From a virus, in IMG/VR virus record IMGVR_UViG_3300022693_000703, positions 1 through 44,279 of that record: a stretch of 44,279 nt of DNA. One strand, given 5' to 3'. Under the pieces are notes generated by a model, which was not told the origin of the DNA, searched no databases, and was given only the letters and a program-made list of their open reading frames with translations. Shown here piece by piece: positions 17,869-26,357 of this stretch (positions within the stretch are counted from its first letter, which is position 1; each line of letters opens with the position of its first letter). The translations under genes and the position numbers were made by a program.

Positions 17869-20058
17869 ATGGCAGACATTAAAATTACAGAATTGCCACA
17901 GGTTTCAGAAGTATCTGATGATGATGTATTAATACTGCTTGATTCATCTGACACCACAGCAGGCCCAAAAGGTACGGATAAGCGTGCAGTAGTTTCTGAC
18001 TTAAGGCGCATGTTCGGGAAAATTGAATCAACCGAAGATATTATAAACGTCTCTTTCCCTAATATTCCTGAAGGTTTTATATTAGAGTCTAGGCGCTACT
18101 CACCACATGTTGATGTTGGCGGGGGAAAATGGAAAACGACAGCAATAACCGGATTATCGCCAAATCAACGGCCAAAAGATAGAACGGATGGTAGATTGGT
18201 TGATGGCGACGGTAGACTTTGGGAGCTTTCCGGCAATGCTGTATTTTTATCGCAATTCGGGGTGTTGAAAAACTCAGGTGAAAATGAAACGGCGGGGATA
18301 ATCTCAGCCATTAACTATCACGCAGAAAAAGGCATTACGCTTTATGCAGAAGCTGGTGAGTACATTTTTGACGGGATATCGCGCACAGGTAAAGAGAACA
18401 TAAACATTGTTGGTATCAATGGTCGCGCCGTTTTTAAATCAACTGCGGTTAACCAGCGTACATTTAGATTCCAGTGCAACAATGAAGAGGTTTCAGTAAC
18501 ATCAGACAGTGATATCAATGTTAGTCAAAATAGCATTACAGTAACTGACGCGTCCGCGTTACAGGTTGGCATGATGATTCGTATCACGTCTAACGTGTTA
18601 TGGCCTTATGATGCGCGTTCCGTTTACTATCGCGGCGAAACTCATTTAATCGAGAGCATTGTAGGCAATGAAGTTTTCTTTACTGATTACACGCGTGACA
18701 GTTACACATTAGCGAAGATTGACAACATCACGGCGTGGATGCCAGCTAAGTTAAAACTTAAAAACCTAGAGGTTGACCATTCTGATTTTCGTGGTACGTC
18801 TTGCTATCAGATAACAGGTTACTACGAACCCATTTTCCGCAACTTGAAATCAGTTAAAGCTAAAACCGCTGGATTGTGGATGCTGCGTTGTTGGCATCCT
18901 AGAGCATTCGATATACATTCTGAATACATCGGTGACGGTATCGAAACGGGTTACGGTGCACAGGATAGAAGTTGCGTAGGCTTGCGTATAGACGGACTCT
19001 ATACAGTGGGATGTAGGCGCTCATTTGACGCTGAGACTGAATCAGGTTCGAATGGTAGCCCATCACGCGACTATCTAGTAACTAACTTCGTTGTTCGTGG
19101 TGGTGGTGACTACTTCCCTGAAACGACAGAAACCAGCTATGGTATCGGAAACCACGGCCCCAGTGAAAACGGACGCTTCATCAGCGGGAAGATATACGAT
19201 TGCAAGGTTGGCGTAAATCATCGCGGCTCTAATCTTGAGTTGAATGATATCGAGGTGTACGGTCAGTGTAATACTGTTATTGATGGTACGTTTGGCTCCG
19301 GCTACACTATCGACAATGTAAGGTATTACCCGACTGAATACCCCAACACAATTCAAGATATGAGCGCGTTAACATTAAGCTACTTGCCTGAGTGCTTTGT
19401 GCGCTTTGGCCGCTCATCTACTACCGATGCTGATTTTAATTTTGATTTACCGATTAACATTTCAAACTGTTTAGCGGTTGGCGTTAGGGATGCGTTTATA
19501 TATAGCGAGAATGCCACGCAGAAGCTAGGCAACTTGAATGTAGTGGATAACTCAGTGTCAATTGCAACTGATGTGTCTTTGTCTGATTTCTTCTTTGTTC
19601 GCCATGTTTCCACCTTGTCGCGCTCTAACTTTGATTCAAACAAAGTCGAAGCTGGTGATAGGGATTGGATTTTCTGCAATAATGATGTTGGCGTCAGGGA
19701 TGGTATTGACGATAGATACGGCGTAATGATTGATGGCGCTTGGACGTTTAGGGTTCAAGATGATGACTTTATACGCATACCTGGCATTGCGACCTACACA
19801 GGTGCTAGACCAATCATAGGGTTGTCATCTGATGCGCTAGGTAGAGAGATATTCGAGATACGGCCAGAAAACGCAGCCAAGGTAACGCAAAGCGTTTCTA
19901 GTTGGGCGGCACTTATTGCAACCGCCACACCAGCAAGTATTAACGGAACATTTGGTGTGGATGGAGAATACACCATAGGGTTAACCTCAAAGAATGAGAT
20001 ATACCTAGAAAACAGAGGCGGCGCAGAGAGAGCATTTAGGCTTTCTGTTGTACTATGA
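17869..20058 (+). CDS. Tailspike-like protein with beta-helix
   Basis: The 729-residue product has an N-terminal attachment domain (MADIKITELPQVSEVSDDDV, LLDSSDTTAGPKGTDK) common in virion adhesins, followed by AINYHAEKGITLYAEAGEYIFDGISR, typical of pectate-lyase-like spikes. Long stretches of short strands with Asn and Gly turns continue to about residue 560 (FRNLKSVKAKTAGLWMLR, FVVRGGGDYFPE, VNHRGSNLELNDIEVYG), then a trimerisation-type C-terminus. It probably binds or cleaves a host surface glycan; no catalytic residues can be assigned with certainty. Confidence 0.8.
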   Translation: MADIKITELPQVSEVSDDDVLILLDSSDTTAGPKGTDKRAVVSDLRRMFGKIESTEDIINVSFPNIPEGFILESRRYSPHVDVGGGKWKTTAITGLSPNQRPKDRTDGRLVDGDGRLWELSGNAVFLSQFGVLKNSGENETAGIISAINYHAEKGITLYAEAGEYIFDGISRTGKENINIVGINGRAVFKSTAVNQRTFRFQCNNEEVSVTSDSDINVSQNSITVTDASALQVGMMIRITSNVLWPYDARSVYYRGETHLIESIVGNEVFFTDYTRDSYTLAKIDNITAWMPAKLKLKNLEVDHSDFRGTSCYQITGYYEPIFRNLKSVKAKTAGLWMLRCWHPRAFDIHSEYIGDGIETGYGAQDRSCVGLRIDGLYTVGCRRSFDAETESGSNGSPSRDYLVTNFVVRGGGDYFPETTETSYGIGNHGPSENGRFISGKIYDCKVGVNHRGSNLELNDIEVYGQCNTVIDGTFGSGYTIDNVRYYPTEYPNTIQDMSALTLSYLPECFVRFGRSSTTDADFNFDLPINISNCLAVGVRDAFIYSENATQKLGNLNVVDNSVSIATDVSLSDFFFVRHVSTLSRSNFDSNKVEAGDRDWIFCNNDVGVRDGIDDRYGVMIDGAWTFRVQDDDFIRIPGIATYTGARPIIGLSSDALGREIFEIRPENAAKVTQSVSSWAALIATATPASINGTFGVDGEYTIGLTSKNEIYLENRGGAERAFRLSVVL

Positions 20059-20121
20059 TTTTCAAAGCCCTTATCAGGGGATTTAAAAGAAACAAATTAA
20101 TCAGCCAAAAGAGGCGATAAA
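20059..20121 (+). other. Short intergenic spacer between the two adhesin genes
   Basis: This 63-bp spacer contains AAAGCCCTTATCAGGGGATTT, in which CCCTtatcAGGGG can form a small hairpin, and an AGAGGCG ribosome site before the fibre gene. No convincing promoter or T-run terminator is visible. Confidence 0.3.
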
Positions 20122-21660
20122 ATGTCACTACAAATAGTTATTACAGATGCAGGAAAAGCAGAAATAATTAACGCGGAAAATACTGGAACTGCGCCTGTCA
20201 CTATATCGGAAATAGGGTTTGGATCAGGTCAGTATACAGCTAGCACATCACAAACAGCTCTAGTTTCTGAAATTAAAAGATTAAACACTATATCAGGTGT
20301 TGTGGTTGGTGATGATACTATTCACGTAACAGGTAGAGATGAAAGCGCTGATAGTTACGATGTTTTTGAAATAGGCTTATTTCTTGAAAGTGGTACATTG
20401 TTTGCAGTTTACTCGCAAAACACACCTATCTTAAATAAAAGCGCTCAATCGATAGCGCTTATTGCAATTGATATTGCAATTCAATCTCTAAACCCTGCAA
20501 GTGTGACTTTTGGTGATGCTAACTTTACCAACCCGCCAGCCACAACTGAAAATGAAGGTGTGGTTAAGTTGGCTACTAATGCTGAAGTTCAAGCTGGCAC
20601 TGACACGCAAAAAGCAGTGACACCAGGATCAATTTCAAGTAGAACAGCCACAACCACAAGAACGGGGCTAGTTGAGCTGGCTACTAATGCTGAAGCGGCG
20701 GATGGCACAGATTCAATTCGTGCAGTTACCCCCGCCGGCGTTAAAGCTGCCATTGATAATAGTGCACCACCTGACGCAACTACAACGCAAAAAGGTATTA
20801 TAGAGCTTGCCACTAATGCTGAAACTCAATCTGGTAATGATTCTTCACGCGCAGTCACTCCTGCAGGCTTGGCAAGCTTGACCGCAACGGAAAGTAGAAG
20901 GGGGATCGTAGAACTTGCGAATGAATCTGAAACCCAAGCTGGTAATGATTCTTCACGCGCAGTCACTCCTGCAGGCTTGGCAAGCTTGACCGCAACGGAA
21001 AGTAGAAGGGGGATCGTAGAACTTGCGAATGAATCTGAAACCCAAGCTGGTAATGATTCATCAAAAGCAGTTACCCCTGCAGGATTAAACAGTAGATTAG
21101 CTACTAGAACAACAGCCGGACTTGTTGAATTAGCCACGAATCCCGAAACTCAGTCTGGCATTGATGCTGCACGCGCAGTAACACCGGCAGGCTTAAAATC
21201 ATGGTCTGATGATCGTGGCGTGTACGGCGAAGATAACAATGAAATGATTGGATCAGTCGCTTATTTCATTACTACCGTAGCACCTGACGGATGGATTAAG
21301 GCCAATGGCGCAGCGGTAAGTCGAACCACTTACGCAAAACTATTTGCTAAGGTTGGCACGTTTTGGGGGAACGGTAACGGTTCAACCACATTCAATGTAC
21401 CAGATTTGCGCGGTGAGTTTATTCGTTGTTGGGATGATGGGCGCGGTGTTGATAGTGGGCGTTCTTTTGGTACTTTTCAGGCTGATGAATTCAAAGAGCA
21501 CAGACATTCACTGCCTTCACGGGATAACGCTGGCAATGGAAACAGCTATATTGAAGATGCTGATCCAGGCGGCATTGTAAGATCAGCTTACACAGGCTTA
21601 GAAGGCGGCAGTGAAACGCGCCCACGTAACGTAGCACTTGTGGCCTACATCAAATATTAA
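20122..21660 (+). CDS. Tail fibre protein with repeats and collar domain
   Basis: The 512-residue fibre begins with the tail-collar fibre N-terminal domain (SLQIVITDAGKAEIINAENT, GTAPVTISEIGFGSGQYT) that anchors to the baseplate. Residues ~145-355 are repeats of about 36 residues around GLVELATNAE and AVTPAGL. The C-terminus is a phage tail collar domain: GSVAYFITTVAPDGWIKANG, NGSTTFNVPDLRGEFIRCWD and FKEHRHSLPS. It is a likely host-range determinant. Two repeats are identical at the DNA level. Confidence 0.9.
   Translation: MSLQIVITDAGKAEIINAENTGTAPVTISEIGFGSGQYTASTSQTALVSEIKRLNTISGVVVGDDTIHVTGRDESADSYDVFEIGLFLESGTLFAVYSQNTPILNKSAQSIALIAIDIAIQSLNPASVTFGDANFTNPPATTENEGVVKLATNAEVQAGTDTQKAVTPGSISSRTATTTRTGLVELATNAEAADGTDSIRAVTPAGVKAAIDNSAPPDATTTQKGIIELATNAETQSGNDSSRAVTPAGLASLTATESRRGIVELANESETQAGNDSSRAVTPAGLASLTATESRRGIVELANESETQAGNDSSKAVTPAGLNSRLATRTTAGLVELATNPETQSGIDAARAVTPAGLKSWSDDRGVYGEDNNEMIGSVAYFITTVAPDGWIKANGAAVSRTTYAKLFAKVGTFWGNGNGSTTFNVPDLRGEFIRCWDDGRGVDSGRSFGTFQADEFKEHRHSLPSRDNAGNGNSYIEDADPGGIVRSAYTGLEGGSETRPRNVALVAYIKY
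20833..21059 (+). repeat. Tandem 108-bp direct repeat inside the tail fibre gene
   Basis: Two copies (20833-20940 and 20941-21048) read identically base for base, and a third begins at 21049 before diverging after 11 bases. Each unit encodes 36 residues containing SSRAVTPAGLASLTATESRR. Because neighbouring repeats of the same fibre are clearly diverged, these two arose recently by duplication or slippage and keep the reading frame. Confidence 0.95.
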
Positions 21661-21671
21661 AGGGGAATCAC

Positions 21672-22154
21672 ATGCAGATTTATCACTATCACCCTGTTAC
21701 AAATGAATACCTTGGAACTGGCGTTGCCGATCCTGATCCGCTTGATAAAGATAACTGGCTTGTACCGGCACACGCTACTGAAAAAGAGCCACCTACATTA
21801 AGCGATAACCAAGCCGCGGTTTTTAATGGTTCTGATTGGGAAGTAAAGCCCGATTATCGCGGCCAGCCATATTGGCTAGATCACGAATCAAAATGGGCAA
21901 CGTCTACCATAGGCGAAGAACCGCCAGAAGGGGCCACGCTTGAACAGCCAAGCGCACCAGAACCAACGATGGAAGAAAAAACCGCTTCAATAGACGAAAT
22001 TAGACAAACTTTGTACAGAAAACAGGTTGACCCTCTTATCAATGAGTCTAATATAAAGCGTGCAATGGGTGAGAATGAACAGGCTGATATGCTAATGCAG
22101 CAAGCCATTGAAAAACGGCTAAGCATTCAAGCTGAAAACCCTTGGCCTGAATAA
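21672..22154 (+). CDS. Tail fibre assembly-like protein
   Basis: This 160-residue protein starts MQIYHYHPVTNEYLGTGVAD, followed by LVPAHATEKEPPTLSDNQAAVFNGSDWEV and PYWLDHESKW, features common in proteins next to tail fibres that aid folding or cap the fibre. The C-terminal ~60 residues form a charged helix (EEKTASIDEIRQTLYRKQVDPL). It follows the fibre by 11 bp with a GGGGAA ribosome site. Confidence 0.75.
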   Translation: MQIYHYHPVTNEYLGTGVADPDPLDKDNWLVPAHATEKEPPTLSDNQAAVFNGSDWEVKPDYRGQPYWLDHESKWATSTIGEEPPEGATLEQPSAPEPTMEEKTASIDEIRQTLYRKQVDPLINESNIKRAMGENEQADMLMQQAIEKRLSIQAENPWPE

Positions 22155-22169
22155 TGCAAAGGAGGTTTG

Positions 22170-22490
22170 ATGTTGAATATTGAATTGCTGCACTTGCTTT
22201 GGGTAGTCGCGGTGTTTGTTGCAAACATGCAGCGCGAGAAAAACAAAGAATTGAGCAACGAAAATAAATCTTTGAAGGATCGGTTAGGTAAAGTTGAAAC
22301 CGCATTAAGTAAATGCGTTGACGATCAGCATGTTCGAACGTTAATAGAGAAGTCTAACGCGCCCATGCGAGGCGACTTAAAGGAAGTCGCAGCAAATATC
22401 AATAATTCAATGCGAGAATTTGACGAAAAAATTCACGGCCTTGCGTTGGATATTGCAAGAGGCTCGAAAGGGGCGAGACATAATGACTGA
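22170..22490 (+). CDS. Small protein with N-terminal membrane segment and coiled coil
   Basis: The start is the ATG at 22170, five bases after AAGGAGG; the product is 106 residues. Residues 3-19 are hydrophobic (IELLHLLWVVAVFVANM), followed by a long charged coiled coil (REKNKELSNENKSLKDRLGK) to the end. This layout is like DUF2730-type phage proteins and also resembles inner-membrane spanins. It is the first gene of the lysis-side cassette and overlaps the response regulator by 8 bp. Function is not known; a lysis accessory role is inferred from position. Confidence 0.65.
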   Translation: MLNIELLHLLWVVAVFVANMQREKNKELSNENKSLKDRLGKVETALSKCVDDQHVRTLIEKSNAPMRGDLKEVAANINNSMREFDEKIHGLALDIARGSKGARHND

Positions 22491-22938
22491 AACTGTAATG
22501 ATTGTTGATGACAATAACCTTGAGCGCGAGTTCTTCACCGAAGCGTTTAAGCAACATGGTATTAAAACGGTAGCAACGGGCGATCCCACAAAAGCTTTGT
22601 TGCTTGCCGTTGAAGCCCAGCCTGATTTTATTATTCTTGACTTATACATGCCTGGCATTGATGGGCTTGAAGTTTGCCGATTGATTAAAAGTGACGAGCG
22701 AACGCGCAATATACCCGTGCTTTTCGTTTCATCCAGTAGCGATGTTAACGACATACGAGAAGGCTTTCACCTTGGTTGCTTAGACTACATTAACAAGCCA
22801 GTTGATATTTATAGCTTGGTAGATTTGATTGGAAGGCACCGCATTGTTCAAAAGCTTCAAGAATCTTATAGACCGTTGCGCGAATGCCTTGATAATTTCG
22901 TTAAAAAATATCACACGGAGGATGATCAAGTTGTCTAA
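22483..22938 (+). CDS. CheY-like response regulator receiver protein
   Basis: I use the ATG at 22483, behind GGGGCGAG. The 151-residue protein is a single receiver domain with all key residues: acidic pair Asp9-Asp10 (MIVDDN), phosphoacceptor Asp53 (FIILDLYMPGIDG), Ser83 at the end of beta-4 (VLFVSSSS) and Lys105 in DYINKPVD. About 30 residues follow (SYRPLRECLDNFVKKYH) with no DNA-binding or enzymatic output domain. Such proteins accept phosphate from a histidine kinase and act by protein contact. No kinase is present in the window, so a host kinase would be needed. It overlaps neighbours on both sides, so it is truly part of the late operon. Confidence 0.9.
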   Translation: MTETVMIVDDNNLEREFFTEAFKQHGIKTVATGDPTKALLLAVEAQPDFIILDLYMPGIDGLEVCRLIKSDERTRNIPVLFVSSSSDVNDIREGFHLGCLDYINKPVDIYSLVDLIGRHRIVQKLQESYRPLRECLDNFVKKYHTEDDQVV

Positions 22939-23644
22939 ATTTAAACTATTTTTAGATGCTGGGCATGGCGGCCATGATTCAGGTGCAGTAGGCCATGGCT
23001 TAAAGGAAAAGGATATTGTTCTTGAAGTTTGCCAGCGCGTTGATAACTACCTAGCTAAACACTATCCCGATATCGAATGTTTATTGTCGCGAAACGATGA
23101 CACATTTGTTGAGTTGCGTGATCGTACCAGTAAAGCGAACCGCTTAAAATCTGATTGCCTTGTATCAGTTCACGTTAATAGCGCCAGCGCAACTAGCGCA
23201 AACGGCTTTGAGTCATTCATTTACACCACCGATGATGAAACCACTAAATCATACGCGTTACAGCAAAAGTTACACAAAAAGCTCGCAGGCCTTTGGACGG
23301 GTAAAGGCAGGCGTGATCGTGGGCAGAAGAAAGCCAACTTTCACATGGTGCGAGAATTTAAAGGCGCTTCCGTTCTTGTTGAGCTTGGTTTTATTGTTAA
23401 CGATAAGGACGCAGCCTTGCTTAAATCTGACGCATTTTTGCAACAGAACGCTGAAGAAATTGCAGATGCCGTTGCAGAATACGCAGGTGTAAAAAAACTT
23501 GTAAAACAATCTGATGCTATGTATCGCGTTATTGTAGATGGTAAGCAGCAAGGCGCATACGCCGTAACTGAAAACGTAGTAAACGCATTTGAAAAAGCGG
23601 TTCAGTCTGGTGCAAGTAAGATTGAAGCGGAAATGGTTAAATAA
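22931..23644 (+). CDS. N-acetylmuramoyl-L-alanine amidase (endolysin)
   Basis: Amidase_3-type endolysin that cleaves the bond between muramic acid and the stem peptide. Zinc ligands and catalysts are visible: His in FLDAGHGGHDSG, Glu in DIVLEV, His in VSVHVNSASA and Glu in VLVELGFI. I chose the TTG at 22931, nine bases after GGAGG at 22917-22921; the ATG at 22922 touches that ribosome site. This gives 237 residues. A C-terminal YRVIVDGKQQGAYAV module of about 40 residues resembles repeats in other endolysins and may bind cell wall. No signal peptide is seen, so release depends on the holin. Confidence 0.9.
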   Translation: MSKFKLFLDAGHGGHDSGAVGHGLKEKDIVLEVCQRVDNYLAKHYPDIECLLSRNDDTFVELRDRTSKANRLKSDCLVSVHVNSASATSANGFESFIYTTDDETTKSYALQQKLHKKLAGLWTGKGRRDRGQKKANFHMVREFKGASVLVELGFIVNDKDAALLKSDAFLQQNAEEIADAVAEYAGVKKLVKQSDAMYRVIVDGKQQGAYAVTENVVNAFEKAVQSGASKIEAEMVK

Positions 23645-25110
23645 TGGCGTTTCTACTGCGGTTTGATGGGGCTGACGATAACGTTGATTTGGCCTCGCCT
23701 ATATCTGCAACAGGAGATGGTGTACTAGCTGAAATTGATTTCGAGTACCAAGGTGCTTTAAATGATGTTATCTGCGGCGGCACGTCTTTCAGTGATTTTT
23801 GGCGCATAAATGGCGATACTCAATTCAGAATATCAATCGCTGGAGCGGTTACCAATGTAAACATAAACACGCCACTTGTCATCGGCACGAGGTACGTATT
23901 AAGGCTAGTTCGTACAGGCTCAAGCGTTATCGTAGAGGACGAGAACGGAGTAGCACTAACTCCTGCGACCAACTTTAACGCTAATCCATTTATAGTCGAT
24001 AAAATAGGCTCGTTTCATAACGGCACATCTGACCTTGCAATGGACTTGTATGGGTTCAAAGCAAACAATGGAGCTAGCAACTACGACCCAACCGCTTCTT
24101 TTGACCAGGGTGAATTGGTTGATACCGTAGCTGGCAACAATGGATCGCCAATAAATTTCCCTACTAATTTTAATGATGCGTTGATATTCTATGACGATGG
24201 TGGCGGTACAGTAGAACAACAAGTAACAGCCAATGAATCAAAGCAGGCCGCGCAATCAGAAACACAAAGTGTAACTTTTACGCAGCAAGCAGGTTCTAAT
24301 GAATCTCAGCAAGTTAGCGAAGCTGATGAGAAAAGCGCTTCTACTACACAAGTTGCATCTTCTAATCAATCGCAGCAGTTAAGCCAATCTCAGCAGCAAG
24401 CCGCTTCTATTACACAGTTATTATCAATTTTAGACGATGAGCAGATAAGCGAATCAACGCAACAAACTGTTCAATTAGCACAGCAAATTCAGCACAATGA
24501 AGCGCAGCAAAATACTAACGCTGATACACAGGCTGTTACACTTTCTCAAGCATTGCAGCCAATTGAAGTAAAGCAGAAAGCGCAGGCTGAACAGCAAACA
24601 GTGCAAGACGGTGGTGGTATAACTGCCAATGATGCGCAGCAGCAAAGCGAATCTGAGCAGCAATCTATTACAGCTAATCAATCTGTAAATTCATTTGAAG
24701 AAAATCAAAACGTTGAAAGCGTACAAGCCACTGTTACACTTGCTCAGCAAATTAATGCTGTTGAAGTTGAGCAGTTCGCACAAGCGGAGCAATCCGTTAT
24801 TACTGATGGTAATGGAATTGTAGCGGTACAGGTTGAGCAAAAAGCCCAAGCGCAAGTTTCAGAAGTTAAGCAAACACAGCAAGTTTCACCGTTTAATGTT
24901 GAGCAGCATTTAGAATCTGAAAAAGCATTACCAGCAATAATTCAACGTTTACTGGCTGTAGATGCTGAGCAAATAACCCAAGCACCGACATTGCAAGTCA
25001 GTGATTCCGATATTATTATTGATCCACAAAAAATAAGTGTTGAGCGTGTAACGCCCACATTTACTATTCAACTGGTCGAAAGGCCAAAATACACAATAGT
25101 GAGGTTATAA
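23644..25110 (+). CDS. LamG-like protein with 22-residue Gln-rich repeats
   Basis: The 488-residue product has a beta-rich N-terminal domain (1-185) of concanavalin/LamG look (LLRFDGADDNVDLASPI, IDFEYQGALND, RYVLRLVRTGSSVIVEDENG, AMDLYGFKANNG). Residues 197 to about 454 are an exact 22-residue repeat, and the last 35 residues are a separate Val/Thr-rich end (VERVTPTFTIQLVERP). It sits in the late operon between amidase and holin, so it may be a virion appendage or wall-binding protein. I do not recognise a defined function. Confidence 0.7.
   Translation: MAFLLRFDGADDNVDLASPISATGDGVLAEIDFEYQGALNDVICGGTSFSDFWRINGDTQFRISIAGAVTNVNINTPLVIGTRYVLRLVRTGSSVIVEDENGVALTPATNFNANPFIVDKIGSFHNGTSDLAMDLYGFKANNGASNYDPTASFDQGELVDTVAGNNGSPINFPTNFNDALIFYDDGGGTVEQQVTANESKQAAQSETQSVTFTQQAGSNESQQVSEADEKSASTTQVASSNQSQQLSQSQQQAASITQLLSILDDEQISESTQQTVQLAQQIQHNEAQQNTNADTQAVTLSQALQPIEVKQKAQAEQQTVQDGGGITANDAQQQSESEQQSITANQSVNSFEENQNVESVQATVTLAQQINAVEVEQFAQAEQSVITDGNGIVAVQVEQKAQAQVSEVKQTQQVSPFNVEQHLESEKALPAIIQRLLAVDAEQITQAPTLQVSDSDIIIDPQKISVERVTPTFTIQLVERPKYTIVRL
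24232..25005 (+). repeat. 22-residue (66-bp) protein repeat array, 11 full copies plus a partial
   Basis: Counting residues by hand, eleven successive units are each exactly 22 long with no gap. Gln at unit position 5 is invariant (for example NESKQ, NESQQ, DDEQ, NEAQQ, EVKQ, VEVEQ), with common A/S/E near 8-9 and V or I near 14. The DNA copies are diverged, so selection on the protein period is implied. A strict 22-residue period suggests a solenoid or stalk. Confidence 0.9.
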
Positions 25111-25115
25111 AACCA

Positions 25116-25514
25116 ATGGCTAATTATACCGATTTAGATGTTAAGCGTTACGGCCCACAACGCGCAGCTGATAACTGCGACACCATTGCAATTGTTAAGA
25201 ACCCTGTTAAATCTGACAGCTACGCAACGTTTTTAACAAGAGTTATTGCTAGTGCGCCAATTGATAACACTGATTGGTCTTTTACAGACGTTTCAGAAGA
25301 TCTCCGTGTTGATGTTGCTGGTGTAACAGGTGTTGATCCATCTGGTACAGCGGCAGATACTGACGATTTATCACTGGCAGTTTACGACTCAGTAAATTCA
25401 AAAGTTTACATCGTAAGTGACGCGGTAGATCGCAACATTACCAATGAGACTGGCGATCTAGTAAATATTCCAGCATTGCGCTATTGGTTCCGTGAATTAA
25501 CACCGGTGGCCTAA
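25116..25514 (+). CDS. Late-operon protein of unknown function
   Basis: This 132-residue protein begins MANYTDLDVKRYGPQRAADN and is beta-rich and acidic (LRVDVAGVTGVDPSGTAADT, VNSKVYIVSDAVDRNI). It has no signal peptide or membrane segment. Its place directly after the repeat protein and 1 bp before the next gene suggests these three work together, perhaps as virion decoration. I do not recognise the family. Confidence 0.6.
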   Translation: MANYTDLDVKRYGPQRAADNCDTIAIVKNPVKSDSYATFLTRVIASAPIDNTDWSFTDVSEDLRVDVAGVTGVDPSGTAADTDDLSLAVYDSVNSKVYIVSDAVDRNITNETGDLVNIPALRYWFRELTPVA

Positions 25515-25515
25515 T

Positions 25516-25857
25516 ATGATTATTCCGGTGTTTCCAGGCTCGGACAACACCGAGTCACTACTGGTTTCTTTGGATGGTTCGCCGTTTACCTTTTCTGGTG
25601 TTACTAAGGTTGAGGTTTCCGCTTGTGACCCATTGAAGCGGTGCGTTGGTTGTGATGAACCTGTCATATCCAGTGAAACGGATGCTGTTAATTACACATC
25701 AGGTTCTAATCAGTTAGATGTTCGTTTTGGCTGGCTAAATTTGCAGCAAGGAAGATATAACTGTAAGGTAACAGTTTACAGTCCTAACTCACCCAAAGGT
25801 GTGGTAATTGTTGGTGATGGGCTTGATTCGAAAATCCAATTAAGCGTTAAATGCTAA
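25516..25857 (+). CDS. Small beta-rich protein, possibly Ig-like
   Basis: The 113-residue product reads like one beta sandwich: SLLVSLDGSPFTFSGVTKVEVSA, then YTSGSNQLDVRFGWLNLQQGRYNCKVTVYS and VVIVGDGLDSKIQLSVKC. It has six Cys residues, including CDPLKRCVGC, unusual for a cytoplasmic phage protein. Similar proteins occur near adhesin or stalk genes in phages. Function is unknown; Ig-like is a fold guess from strand pattern. Confidence 0.55.
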   Translation: MIIPVFPGSDNTESLLVSLDGSPFTFSGVTKVEVSACDPLKRCVGCDEPVISSETDAVNYTSGSNQLDVRFGWLNLQQGRYNCKVTVYSPNSPKGVVIVGDGLDSKIQLSVKC

Positions 25858-25878
25858 CTAACTGAAAGGGGTTCTTTC

Positions 25879-26109
25879 ATGGAACAAAACATTGTTGAAT
25901 ACATCATGCTGGCTTTACAGTGGATCACTACCATTGTGGGTGCAGCGTCAATCATTGTAGCGGCGTTAATTAAGGTTGCTAAGCTTACACCTTCAAGCAA
26001 GGACGATGAATGGCTGTCAGGCGCTGAACGTTTTCTGGCAAGCATTATTGCATTGCTAGATAAGCTAGCCTTAAACCCTAACAAAGAACAAGCACGGCCA
26101 CCAAAATGA
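25879..26109 (+). CDS. Holin-like membrane protein
   Basis: A 76-residue protein with one clear membrane segment at about residues 9-35 (IMLALQWITTIVGAASIIVAALIKVAKL, hydrophobic core), a soluble middle, a second weaker amphipathic helix (FLASIIALLDKLAL) and a charged tail. Size, topology and position immediately before the spanin pair support a holin that forms lesions to release the amidase. GGGG ribosome site; overlaps the next gene by 4 bp. Confidence 0.7.
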   Translation: MEQNIVEYIMLALQWITTIVGAASIIVAALIKVAKLTPSSKDDEWLSGAERFLASIIALLDKLALNPNKEQARPPK

Positions 26110-26357
26110 AGCTTATAGAGCTTGTTCTTTCATTGCTTAATAGGTTGCTTGGCGCAATCGATAAGCAGCATAAGCGACAGGAGCAACAGCAGCATGAAGA
26201 AAGTGTTAATGATGTTCAGAAAAACCCTGTTAATTGGTTTGATGATCATTTTAACGGGTTGCGTGACAACGGAGTGTCCGACAATGCCAGCGAAACCAAC
26301 GAAGCCTACACTCGAAAGCATACAACAGACGAGCGAAGGCGGGATGATACTGAGTAA
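26106..26357 (+). CDS. Inner spanin-like protein (Rz-like)
   Basis: This 83-residue protein has an N-terminal amphipathic or weak membrane helix (LIELVLSLLNRLLGAI) and a charged coil (KQHKRQEQQQHEESVNDVQK), then NPVNWFDDHFNGL, a phrase often seen at the end of small Rz/LysB-like proteins. A lipoprotein gene is embedded in another frame within it, which is the diagnostic Rz/Rz1 arrangement. Spanins fuse inner and outer membranes in the final lysis step. The weak membrane segment makes this less certain than the partner. Confidence 0.6.
   Translation: MKLIELVLSLLNRLLGAIDKQHKRQEQQQHEESVNDVQKNPVNWFDDHFNGLRDNGVSDNASETNEAYTRKHTTDERRRDDTE

Noticed and set aside
20826-21137. 103-codon minus-strand frame in the tail fibre repeats
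   Set aside because: It is a shadow of the tandem repeats and is fully inside a well-supported fibre gene.
24232-25005. CRISPR-like array because of regular spacing
   Set aside because: The period is in the protein only; DNA units are diverged, coding and without constant repeat/spacer alternation.
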